Made by a program: the position numbers and the translations under genes. The notes under the pieces were generated by a model. The model searched no databases. It was not told the origin of the DNA and saw only the letters and a program-made list of their open reading frames with translations. A stretch of DNA of 15,968 nucleotides from assembly GCA_964522605.1 (NCBI GenBank), contig CAZFWV010000137.1, positions 1 through 15,968 on the forward strand. Reading direction: 5' to 3'. This DNA comes from CAVZLD01 sp964522605 (lineage in GTDB: Bacteria > Planctomycetota > Planctomycetia > Pirellulales > Pirellulaceae). Every line of letters begins with the position of its first letter. Position 1 is the stretch's first letter. Shown here one piece after another: positions 7,556 to 14,509 of the stretch.

Positions 7556-7820
7556 GTTGGGTTGCGGCCCTGCCGCACTGCGGGGAATCTTGCACGATCA
7601 GGACGGCGAGTAGGCCGTGGCTTCGGCTTGCTTCGTAGAACGGGGCGAAGGAACACGACTGAAGATTGCCGAGTGATGATGTCTGATTGCTGACGAAAAG
7701 ACTATGACAAACGCTTCTGAATACGGAAAAAACAATTCTGTCGATCTGCCGTCGTCCGCATGGGCTGCTACTTGGCAAATCAACAATCGTCATTCGTCAC
7801 TCGTCAATCAATTCGGGTCG

Positions 7821-7837
7821 CGCGGCCGTCGGCCGTG
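7821..7837 (-). terminator. Possible terminator hairpin after the GH62 gene
   Basis: CGCGGCC and GGCCGTG flank a GTC loop, giving a 7-bp stem with one wobble pair. It lies 32 nt past the GH62 stop codon. No T-tract follows on the minus strand, so intrinsic termination is only a weak suggestion. Confidence 0.25.
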
Positions 7838-7869
7838 AGATAACACGCACAAACGGATCGCCTCTGCTC

Positions 7870-8928
7870 CTAGTCGCCAGGCTCCAAGAGGCCAAGTCGC
7901 CAAGGGATCTGGCCGTATGGCAGATTGGCTCGCGCCGTATTGGAGACTCCCTGGAACAGAAAACGGAGCGGCGACGGCTCAATTTCCAGCCGTTGGTCGA
8001 TCCCCGCGCGCAGTAGCTCGCCATGACTAATGGAGTCGGTCCAGCGTTCTGCCACCGGCCGCGTATTGGCCTGACTGGCGAACGCTTGGTCACGCGTCGC
8101 AGCAAGCGGGTGCCAGGGCCCTTCCAGCCGATCCGCCCGATAGGCCTTGTAGTACCGCCAGCCGTGACCATTCTGCGCTTCCACCAGCGTCAAGTACTGG
8201 TCAGTACCTCGAATCTTGTAGGTATGGCTCGCCTCGAAAATATCGCCCTCAATCGCCAGTGCTGGTTGAGACCATCCCGTCGGAAAATCCTTCAACGACG
8301 TCTCTTCACGCCACATCCGTCCATCCAGTGTCGTGAAAAACAGATGGGCCTTTTCGTCGTCACAAATCACCCAGAAATCGAGGCCGCTTTTCCCATCCGC
8401 CATTCGATGGTTCAATGGCTTCAGCCGACTCCACGCCCCCGGATCCAATAAGTTAGTACTCGTCGCATAGGCAGCGCCGTACTCGGGTTGCCAACTTGGA
8501 TCGCTCGCTTGGCAAATCAGATACCACTTTTGATGCGGACGAAAGAAAAACACCTGTGGGGCACAATAAAACCCCTCATGAATCGAGAGCATTTCGCGAC
8601 GCGCATCGCCGACAGAATCCCAGTTCGGAAATGTGATGTATTCGATACGGTGAGAGCGTGGTTCACCGCGGACCGTACAGAATAGGTGCCACGCACCTTC
8701 AAAATAGACGACCGTCGGGTCCTTCACACTGTAACACGTCTCACCCGCCCGCAGCACCGGTCCGACGAGCGGTGGGCTAATCCGCCATGCATCGGGAGCG
8801 ATCCATCGGCCAGCGTCATTCTGTAGCCAGGCTGGCGCGACGGAATCCTGCCCATATGCTCGCCCCGAAAATGCAACGAGCGGTAGAAACGCGATGGCGA
8901 CAACGACCGGAGTCCAACGGTTGTTCAT
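7870..8928 (-). CDS. GH62 alpha-L-arabinofuranosidase (non-reducing end)
   Basis: This 352-residue secreted protein belongs to glycoside hydrolase family 62. That family removes terminal alpha-L-arabinofuranosyl groups (EC 3.2.1.55), classically from arabinoxylan or arabinan, by an inverting mechanism on a five-bladed propeller. It has a signal peptide (MNNRWTP, hydrophobic 8-20, likely cleavage near AYG-Q at 25-27). The family-typical segments are in order: VKDPTVV with D70 as likely catalytic base, GLDFWVICDD with D184 as likely pKa modulator, and GDIFEASHTY with E232 as likely general acid. These are followed by YLTLVEAQ (245-252), RADRLEGPW (264-272) and WTDSISHGELLR (296-307). The length suits a single catalytic domain with no binding module. 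It is last in the minus-strand run, 61 nt after the STAS gene, with AGGT at 8936-8939 spaced 7 nt from the ATG. Family assignment is strong; the substrate is not shown. Confidence 0.88.
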   Translation of the reverse strand: MNNRWTPVVVAIAFLPLVAFSGRAYGQDSVAPAWLQNDAGRWIAPDAWRISPPLVGPVLRAGETCYSVKDPTVVYFEGAWHLFCTVRGEPRSHRIEYITFPNWDSVGDARREMLSIHEGFYCAPQVFFFRPHQKWYLICQASDPSWQPEYGAAYATSTNLLDPGAWSRLKPLNHRMADGKSGLDFWVICDDEKAHLFFTTLDGRMWREETSLKDFPTGWSQPALAIEGDIFEASHTYKIRGTDQYLTLVEAQNGHGWRYYKAYRADRLEGPWHPLAATRDQAFASQANTRPVAERWTDSISHGELLRAGIDQRLEIEPSPLRFLFQGVSNTARANLPYGQIPWRLGLLEPGD

Positions 8929-8989
8929 CGGGTGGACCTGAATGAATCGCAGATTGGTTCCCTACCTCGAGTCCATCTCGCAGCGCGGG

Positions 8990-9352
8990 CTACCCTAGTC
9001 CCAAGACCGCGTCCTCACGCGTTCGGTAGTTGGGAAAACGCTGCGCAACATTCATCACCTGAAGTACTTCGTAATTATTGCGCGGCAATCCACAGAGGCG
9101 GAGTTTTCCACCGTGCTGGCAAAGCCTTTTGTGCAACAGGACGATTTGTCCCACAAGGTGACTGGTCAGTGCGACGTTCGACCCGAATTCCAGCACGAGT
9201 TGATACACCGAATGATTCTCAGCAATCTGCCAAGCGTGCTCCGCCAGCGGCGGGGTCAGATCAAATGCGGTTCCCGTATGGCAAAGGTCCAAAAAAACCC
9301 ATTCTGGCGACGCATGGACGTCTAGAATCCAACCGGTTGCAAATTCCGCCAT
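8990..9352 (-). CDS. STAS-domain protein (anti-sigma factor antagonist-like)
   Basis: This 120-residue soluble protein has a single STAS-like fold, the type used by SpoIIAA-like anti-anti-sigma factors that switch partners after Ser/Thr phosphorylation. The segment YQLVLEFGSNVALTSHLVGQIVLLHKRLCQHGGKLRLCGLP (50-90) has the expected beta-loop-helix-beta order. S64 (with T63) lies where the phospho-acceptor Ser is expected. The usual Asp before it is replaced by Leu/Thr, so the match is divergent. NVAQRFPNYRTREDAVLGL at 101-119 is the typical C-terminal end. The ATG at 9352 is chosen over an upstream TTG at 9391 because AGGAG at 9361-9365 is ideally spaced (8 nt). It lies between the HEAT gene (147 nt upstream) and the GH62 gene. 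No sigma factor or kinase partner is in the window. Confidence 0.75.
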   Translation of the reverse strand: MAEFATGWILDVHASPEWVFLDLCHTGTAFDLTPPLAEHAWQIAENHSVYQLVLEFGSNVALTSHLVGQIVLLHKRLCQHGGKLRLCGLPRNNYEVLQVMNVAQRFPNYRTREDAVLGLG

Positions 9353-9360
9353 CCCCGTTT

Positions 9361-9365
9361 CTCCT
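9361..9365 (-). promoter_or_regulatory. Ribosome binding site fixing the STAS gene start
   Basis: Read on the minus strand this is AGGAG, 8 nt before the ATG at 9352. It lies inside the longer open frame that begins with TTG at 9391, so it argues for the shorter protein. Confidence 0.7.
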
Positions 9366-9499
9366 GATTTTGTTGCGACCAAAGTAATCAAACCGAGCCA
9401 ATTCCGCGAGGTTCTGATGCCTCAAGCATCTCGCATTGAGAACCATTTCCCACTCGACCTGTGATCCACCTTTCGGCACGCCGACGCGGCTGGGAACAC

Positions 9500-9982
9500 C
9501 TATTCTGCCTCGACAGGTTTCACTTGCGTAGCCTTCGTCGGCTTCAACTTCTCGCACGGCAAGCCGGCCACTTCCTGGCCGCGTGCCCGCAGAGACTGAG
9601 CGATGTTCAGTCGAAAATCTTCCGGTACGGTTTCCAGGCCGCTCCGCAGCGCTGCCAAGGACGCGTCACCCGGAATTCGTTCGAGCGACATCCGGGCATC
9701 TTCCCGCAATTCCGGATGCTCGAGCAACTGGGCAACAGAAGCAACGCAATCGTCACCACCAATCTCAGACAACATCCAGAGTAGTTCCCGTCGTACGACG
9801 GTGGAAGGATCTTCCTTCAGCAGTGTCGTCAACTGCTCCGCCAACGCGATTCGTTCGGCGTCGGCACCGGGTCGCCCCGCATGACGAACCTGCTGCCAGA
9901 GCTGACGCTTGGCGCTGCGTGCTTGCTCGAAAGCTTGCTCGTCCTTCATTTGCGCGACTAATTCTGCGAGTTCAGTAGGCAT
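9500..9982 (-). CDS. Small HEAT-repeat protein
   Basis: This 160-residue soluble, probably cytoplasmic protein has no signal peptide. It consists mainly of HEAT-like helical pairs. The clearest are 44-74 (LALAEQLTTLLKED, then STVVRRELLWMLSEIGG), 75-104 (DDCVASVAQLLEHPELREDARMSLERIPG) and 105-136 (DASLAALRSGLETVPEDFRLNIAQSLRARG). Such repeats form scaffolds for protein binding and carry no catalytic activity. The ATG at 9982 is supported by GAGGA at 9990-9994 with 7-nt spacing. It follows the Gfo/Idh/MocA gene by 66 nt on the same strand, so co-transcription is likely, but a functional tie to sugar metabolism is not evident from sequence. The tail after residue 140 is charged and without repeat pattern. 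Confidence 0.78.
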   Translation of the reverse strand: MPTELAELVAQMKDEQAFEQARSAKRQLWQQVRHAGRPGADAERIALAEQLTTLLKEDPSTVVRRELLWMLSEIGGDDCVASVAQLLEHPELREDARMSLERIPGDASLAALRSGLETVPEDFRLNIAQSLRARGQEVAGLPCEKLKPTKATQVKPVEAE

Positions 9983-10048
9983 AATCGGGTCCTCATCGCC
10001 TGGTAAGTAGCTGTTGAATCAAGGCGGTTTTACAACCATTGTTCGGAA

Positions 10049-11404
10049 TCACAGATGATACGGATGCCGCTGCGGCCGTCCCATCATTCGCCGTGCCTGC
10101 TCGTCACCGACGATCTCCTGTTTTGCCTGATCCCAGGTTAATTTGCGTCCCAGCACGAGTGCAAGGTTTCCCAAGATCGTCAGATTGGCGACCCCCACGG
10201 CCGCTTCGATATTCATGATCGTCTTCTTGCCCGTCCGAATTCCTTCGAACCAGTCTTCTTTGTGTCCGGGACTGCGATAAACATCGCGTGCGTCTGCTGG
10301 CGGTTGCCATTGGCGGACTTTTCGTTCCACCCAGGTTCCCCCGTCTCCTCCCCAGTGGTGGAACGAACCTTGCGTACCGGTATAGAGCGCACCGTAGCCC
10401 GGTCGACTAATTTCGGCTTCGCCTCGGGCGGGATCGCGGTCCTCAGCCGGGATCGGTTGGCCGGGTTGATTCCAGGTCAAGATCCAGTCGGGATTTCGGA
10501 ACGTATAAGTCACATTCATCGTGATGGCGGAATCCCAAAGTCCTTTGTCGGGAACGGTACCGGTTGCCTCCACGGTCACGGGGCCGGTTCCGTCGGCTCC
10601 CATCCACCACATGGCACAGCTCATGACGTGTGCGCCACGATCGCGGATTTGTCCCCCTCCGGATTCCATCAACCAGCGGAACGTACCGTGACAATACCGC
10701 GCGTTGTAGGGACGCCAGCGAAGCGGCCCCAGCCAAAGGTCCCAATCCAACTCGGCGGGCGGATCGCTATCGGGAATCGGATTGTCATCGGCCGGACTGG
10801 GATAGTGCCAACAGTCGACGCGTTGAACTTGGCCGATGTTTCCATTCACCAGGTAGCGATGAGCCAAGTAGGCCTCCGGCTCACTTCTTCCCTGGGACCC
10901 CACCTGAACGGCGATCCGGTTCTTCTGAGCGGCGGCAATCATGGCTTGTCCCTCTTCAATCGTGCAGCAAGCCGGTTTCTCGACGTAGACATGTTTGCCC
11001 GTCTCGGCCGCATGCACCATTTGGACCGCGTGCCAATGATCTGGCGTCGCAATGACGACGGCGTCGATGTCGTTCCGTTCGAGAATGTATCGATAGTCGC
11101 GATAGACATCGGCCTTCGGTCCCGCTCGTCGACCAGCGGCGGCGAGGCGGTTTTCGTCGACATCACAGACCGCGGCGACAGCAACTTCACCAGACGACTG
11201 CCGGTTAAGCATGTCACTCAGGTGGTACCCACCCATGCCTCCGACACCGATATGGCCCATGACCAGACGATCGTTGGCACCCGGCCGCCCCTCCGCCGCG
11301 AGAACCCCCGATGGAATCACTTCGGGTACAACAAAAACGGTACTGGCGGCAGCCGCCGTTTTCAGAAAAGTCCGTCGCGGCAATTTTGTTTTTCGATTCT
11401 GCAT
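10049..11404 (-). CDS. Tat-exported Gfo/Idh/MocA family oxidoreductase
   Basis: This 451-residue NAD(P)-dependent oxidoreductase-type protein would act on a sugar, polyol or related compound outside the cytoplasm. The ATG at 11404 is chosen because GGAGGAG (11415-11421) precedes it and it opens with a twin-arginine signal, PRRTFLKTAAAAS at 9-21, which implies export of the folded protein. The Rossmann nucleotide-binding loop is GHIGVGGMGGYH at 50-61. IATPDHWH follows at 118-125 and the EKP motif (with catalytic-type Lys143) at 142-144. GGGQIRDRGAHVMSCAMW at 249-266 marks the C-terminal substrate domain. The presence of EKP argues against the GH109 glycosidase branch. It lies 65 nt after the GH27 gene on the same strand. 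Export of an NAD-dependent enzyme suggests a tightly bound cofactor. The substrate is unknown. Confidence 0.88.
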   Translation of the reverse strand: MQNRKTKLPRRTFLKTAAAASTVFVVPEVIPSGVLAAEGRPGANDRLVMGHIGVGGMGGYHLSDMLNRQSSGEVAVAAVCDVDENRLAAAGRRAGPKADVYRDYRYILERNDIDAVVIATPDHWHAVQMVHAAETGKHVYVEKPACCTIEEGQAMIAAAQKNRIAVQVGSQGRSEPEAYLAHRYLVNGNIGQVQRVDCWHYPSPADDNPIPDSDPPAELDWDLWLGPLRWRPYNARYCHGTFRWLMESGGGQIRDRGAHVMSCAMWWMGADGTGPVTVEATGTVPDKGLWDSAITMNVTYTFRNPDWILTWNQPGQPIPAEDRDPARGEAEISRPGYGALYTGTQGSFHHWGGDGGTWVERKVRQWQPPADARDVYRSPGHKEDWFEGIRTGKKTIMNIEAAVGVANLTILGNLALVLGRKLTWDQAKQEIVGDEQARRMMGRPQRHPYHL

Positions 11405-11414
11405 CGTTGACTTT

Positions 11415-11421
11415 CTCCTCC
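11415..11421 (-). promoter_or_regulatory. Strong ribosome binding site fixing the Gfo/Idh/MocA start
   Basis: On the minus strand this reads GGAGGAG, 10 nt before the ATG at 11404. The open frame continues upstream to 11566, but that extension would overlap the GH27 gene by about 97 nt and would bury the Tat signal, so the internal ATG is preferred. Confidence 0.75.
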
Positions 11422-11469
11422 ACATCAAAGCGTTGGCTGGAAATCGAGCAGGGGGACATCGGACACGGA

Positions 11470-13035
11470 TTAATCTTGGGACGAGAGTCGCACCAAAGAG
11501 ACGCCGTGAGGCGGCACTTCGGCCTGATAACGCTGCAACTGGGGATCTAAATCCCGTTGATGCCAAAGGTCTCGCACACGCTGGGCGTTCGAAAGCCCGA
11601 GCTGCGAGAATTCCACCGTCAATGTACGCGATTGTTCACTCAGGTTGAACAATCCGACCGCCCAGGACCCATCGTGCATCCGCTTTGCCAGCACAAGACT
11701 CTGATCGTCCTGCGTAACAGGGCGCGCCTGCTGGCCCAGCGGATCCTGATCGACCGCAATCACTTCGGCATTGCATAACACATTGAGTGTGAACGGATCG
11801 AGCTTCGTCATGTCGCCCGAAAAAATGAGCGGTGCCGCCATCAGGCACCACATCGACATGTAGCTGTATTGCTCATCGGCCGTCAGCGAAGTCGGGCGCC
11901 CCACAGCCTGTCGGTGCGCGTCGCCAACCCAGCCGATTAGAAGGTAGTCCGGATCGTTCCATTGGCCGGGTCGAGCGTACTCATAGTGTTGGGCATTGCT
12001 CAGCCCGATCGCATAGAAGCCGGGCAATCGCTGACCACGTTCCAGACCGAGGTCACCGGTCGTTCGCCAGCAGTTGCCTCCCACTTCGCCTCCCCACTTC
12101 CAGACGTCACCCATGCCGTATTGACAGAGATTGAACACGATATCGCGGTCGAGATTCTGCAGAATCTGCCCCATCTGCCGATAAGGTTTCTGCAGTCGCG
12201 CCAATCCTTCTCCACTGGCGACTTGTCCGTACGAGCACCAGTCGTATTTGAGAAAATCGAAACCCCAAGCAGCGAACTGTTTCGCATCGATTTCTTCATG
12301 CTCGTAACTGCCTGCGTACTTCTGACAGGTGAACGGACCGGGGGACGTGTACAAGCCCGCCTTGAGTCCTTTCTCGTGGATGTAGTCGGCGAGGGCCCGC
12401 ATATCGCCGAACGCTGCGTTGGAGCGCATCGCCCCCTGGGCGTCACGCGGCTCCCCACCGCGTTGTGGATCTTGCGACCCGGGTTCAATCATCCAACAGT
12501 CATCGACGTTCACATAGGAGTAGCCAAAATCGGCCATCCCCGATTCGATCATCGCATCCGCTGCTGCGCGCAGATCGGATGCGGTCACCCGGTAGTAATG
12601 GATGTACCAACTGTTCCAACCCATGGGTGGTGTCAGCGCGAGCGTGTCCCCCACGACGATTTTCAGACTACGTTGCGATGCTCCCTGTTCATTGCGCGCA
12701 TGAAGCGTGATCTGATATTCACCACGATCCTGCGGGGCGGTCCCGCGAATGATTCCCGCATCGGAGTCGACATGCAGACTCGGCGGCAGATCTTCCACCG
12801 CGAATTGGATCGGCCGGCTTCCCGTGCAAGGAATTCGGTACAGGAACGGGCGATTCGGTCGACAACCGTAAACGAGCGGACCGTTGATCTGGGGAGCGTT
12901 ACCGGGCGGCGGGGTCCGGAGGGGCAAGGCCTCCGATGCCTCGGCCGCCTGCAAATCGTGCGCGACGAATGAAGCGGTAATCACGACAATGAACAGGATG
13001 GCCACGGAACGGAACGAAGAAAGAGCGGACTGCAT
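11470..13035 (-). CDS. GH27 alpha-galactosidase family protein with N-terminal Ig-like domain
   Basis: This 521-residue secreted enzyme is of glycoside hydrolase family 27, which releases terminal alpha-D-galactose (EC 3.2.1.22); some members instead act on beta-L-arabinopyranose or alpha-GalNAc. A signal peptide spans about 1-30. Residues about 48-129 form a putative Ig (He_PIG) module, recognised by LPPSLHVDSDAGIIRGTAP and GEYQITLHARNEQG. The catalytic barrel starts with LTPPMGWNSWY at 134-144. Next come VNVDDCW at 176-182 and FDFLKYDWC at 259-267 with the nucleophile D265. GQWNDPDYL at 357-365 holds the likely acid/base D361. The C-terminal sandwich domain, about 420-519, includes AKRMHDGSWAVGLFNL. 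ATG 13035 is preferred to GTG 13041 because AAGGA at 13043-13047 is spaced 7 nt from it. It is the first gene of the five-gene minus-strand run. Galactosidase activity is likely; the natural polymer is unknown. Confidence 0.92.
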   Translation of the reverse strand: MQSALSSFRSVAILFIVVITASFVAHDLQAAEASEALPLRTPPPGNAPQINGPLVYGCRPNRPFLYRIPCTGSRPIQFAVEDLPPSLHVDSDAGIIRGTAPQDRGEYQITLHARNEQGASQRSLKIVVGDTLALTPPMGWNSWYIHYYRVTASDLRAAADAMIESGMADFGYSYVNVDDCWMIEPGSQDPQRGGEPRDAQGAMRSNAAFGDMRALADYIHEKGLKAGLYTSPGPFTCQKYAGSYEHEEIDAKQFAAWGFDFLKYDWCSYGQVASGEGLARLQKPYRQMGQILQNLDRDIVFNLCQYGMGDVWKWGGEVGGNCWRTTGDLGLERGQRLPGFYAIGLSNAQHYEYARPGQWNDPDYLLIGWVGDAHRQAVGRPTSLTADEQYSYMSMWCLMAAPLIFSGDMTKLDPFTLNVLCNAEVIAVDQDPLGQQARPVTQDDQSLVLAKRMHDGSWAVGLFNLSEQSRTLTVEFSQLGLSNAQRVRDLWHQRDLDPQLQRYQAEVPPHGVSLVRLSSQD

Positions 13036-13621
13036 GGTCACATCCTTTCCAACGCAAGGCGGCAGGGCCGCAACAAATGGGATGTTAACCCACCTGGGTA
13101 GGAGTCGCTCCCGTGGGTCGCTCGATTTCTTGCCGAGGCAATCATCTTCACTTGGCTGGCGATTCGGGGAAAGTTTTCAGGCGGCGGGCATCCGAGGCGG
13201 GAGGGTCGCCTCCATGGTAACGAAATCGGCGCGGTTCGGGGTAAGTCGATTTCAATTTTCACAGGTTTGCACAGCGGCAGGGCCGCCATCGGTGAGTGCT
13301 CCCTCACTCGTACCCGGGTCGCTGTCGGCGGTCGCTCGATTTCCTGCCGAGAGAACGATGTTTTCACCGTTCGCAGTACCGGGAGCTTGGCGGCTCGGCG
13401 CTGCCCGGGTGTTTTCGGGTTGCCTGGGCGCCGAAGAACGCAGAATCCCGTGGCGATCCGTCGCAGCCCGCATTACAATCGACGAGGAATGTTCCCGGCT
13501 GCACGGCCGATGCCCCGCAGGAGGCTGCGACCCGTCGGAGGTCTCAGTTCTTGAGGCGTTCTGGCTCGCAGACCGCGCGTCCTCGTTTGCGCCTCCCACT
13601 CTCTGAGACTGTACAGCTTCC
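13036..13621. other. Divergent intergenic region with degenerate direct repeats
   Basis: This 586-nt gap separates the GH27 operon (minus) from the glycyl radical gene pair (plus) and should carry both promoters. CGGCAGGGCCGC occurs at 13060-13071 and 13275-13286. A 21-bp word matching at 20 positions (GTCGCTCGATTTC-TGCCGAG) occurs at 13117-13137 and 13331-13351. The spacing of the two pairs is nearly equal (215 and 214 nt), suggesting an old duplication. An inverted pair GTCGCAGCC/GGCTGCGAC lies at 13460-13468 and 13523-13531. The open frames crossing this region look spurious, and I could not assign a promoter with confidence. Confidence 0.5.
13060..13351. repeat. Degenerate direct duplication, offset about 215 bp
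   Basis: Two segments of roughly 78 nt, 13060-13137 and 13275-13351, begin with an identical 12-mer and end with a 21-mer differing at one base. The middle is only loosely similar, sharing a (C/T)GGGT and GTCGCT order. The word GCGGCAGGGCCGCAAC at 13059-13074 is also present inverted at 7561-7576, so these are probably members of a dispersed repeat family rather than operators. Confidence 0.6.
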
Positions 13622-14506
13622 ATGGACAGCGGGTTGGTCTTCAACATTCAGCGGTACTCGCTTCACGATGGCCCCGGGATTCGCTCCACGGTCTTTTTCA
13701 AAGGCTGTCCCCTGAACTGCTGGTGGTGCCACAACCCAGAAAGTCAGGACCGACAGCCGGAAGTTCGTGTGGTGGAATCGCGCTGCCTTCGCTGTGGGGA
13801 GTGCTTCGACGCCTGTCCCCAACAAGGTGCAGGCCCCATGATCGCGGAAGCGGCGCACTGCACGCGCTGCGGCGCCTGCGTGGCTGCGTGCCCCAGCGGT
13901 GCGCGAGAAATGATGGGCCGGCGGATGACCGTGGAAGAAGTCGTCCAGGAAGTTCTGCGAGATCGATTGTTCTATGACGATTCGGGCGGTGGCGTCACGA
14001 TTTCCGGCGGCGAACCACTACTGCAACCGGTCTTCCTGCGAGCTCTCGTCAGATCACTCCGCGAGCATTCTGTCCATGTGGCGGTGGACACCTGCGGGTA
14101 CGCCTCGCAAGCGGCCCTGTTGTCCATCGCTCCGGATGTTAACCTGTTCTTGTACGACCTCAAGGCAATCGACGATCCATTGCACATGCGACATACGGGA
14201 GTTTCGAATCGAGTGATCCTCGACAACCTGCAGCGACTGGCCCAAGTTCATGATCAGATCTGGATTCGCGTCCCTCTGATCCCCGGATTTAATTCCGATG
14301 AGCTCCCGCAGATTGCTCAATTTGTGTCCTCGATTTCGAGCATCCGGCAGGTCCACATCCTGCCCTACCACGAGTTGGGACTGCACAAACGAACGCGCGG
14401 ACCGGAACCGCCGCAAGACACCATCGAATCCCCGTCTGAACAACAACTTCAGGCCGCGGCCGACACCTTTCGCGCTTGTGGTCTGAATGCTTTGATAGGT
14501 GGTTAA
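13622..14506 (+). CDS. Glycyl-radical enzyme activating enzyme (radical SAM)
   Basis: This 294-residue cytoplasmic enzyme would use S-adenosylmethionine and a [4Fe-4S] cluster to abstract hydrogen from the C-terminal glycine of its partner, creating the glycyl radical. The N-terminal phrase VFNIQRYSLHDGPGIRSTVF at 6-25 is typical of the family. It is followed by the radical SAM motif C29-x3-C33-x2-C36. Two ferredoxin-type clusters sit in an inserted domain: C55, C58, C61, C65 and C80, C83, C86, C90. GGEP at 129-132 is the SAM-binding motif, and VDTCGY at 155-160 and YDLKAID at 178-184 follow. The two extra clusters are typical of activases for non-PFL glycyl radical enzymes. The ATG at 13622 fits the family start, though no Shine-Dalgarno site is clear. 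It ends 3 nt before the glycyl radical enzyme gene, its evident partner. Confidence 0.93.
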   Translation: MDSGLVFNIQRYSLHDGPGIRSTVFFKGCPLNCWWCHNPESQDRQPEVRVVESRCLRCGECFDACPQQGAGPMIAEAAHCTRCGACVAACPSGAREMMGRRMTVEEVVQEVLRDRLFYDDSGGGVTISGGEPLLQPVFLRALVRSLREHSVHVAVDTCGYASQAALLSIAPDVNLFLYDLKAIDDPLHMRHTGVSNRVILDNLQRLAQVHDQIWIRVPLIPGFNSDELPQIAQFVSSISSIRQVHILPYHELGLHKRTRGPEPPQDTIESPSEQQLQAAADTFRACGLNALIGG

Positions 14507-14509
14507 TCC

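Larger units (their letters stand above)
7405..7869. other. Convergent intergenic region with repeats, no gene supported
   Basis: This 465-nt gap separates the ends of two converging genes. It carries the hairpin repeat at 7464-7555, a GC-rich word GTTGCGGCCCTGCCGC at 7561-7576 that recurs inverted at 13059-13074, and a short GC hairpin at 7821-7837. The stretch about 7640-7800 is lower in GC and shows short echoes of CGTCA(T/C)TCGTCA around 7788-7805. Open frames here translate the repeats and have no family signal. Confidence 0.55.

Noticed and set aside
7371..7793. 140-codon minus-strand frame in the convergent gap
   Set aside because: It translates the hairpin repeat and overlaps the end of the beta-propeller gene; no domain is seen.
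10049..11404. GH109 alpha-N-acetylgalactosaminidase
   Set aside because: It shares the Gfo/Idh/MocA fold and Tat signal with GH109, but it retains the EKP motif typical of dehydrogenases.
10262..11410. 382-codon open frame on the plus strand opposite Gfo/Idh/MocA
   Set aside because: It is a shadow of a well-supported oxidoreductase and shows no family motif.
11962..12972. 336-codon open frame on the plus strand opposite GH27
   Set aside because: It is antisense to a clear GH27 gene and has no recognisable domain. Long antisense frames are common in GC-rich coding DNA.
12884..13606. 240-codon plus-strand frame and an opposing frame at 13252-13647 across the divergent region
   Set aside because: Both are of mixed low-complexity composition, one overlaps the GH27 signal peptide region and the other overlaps the activase start. 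Neither has a motif.
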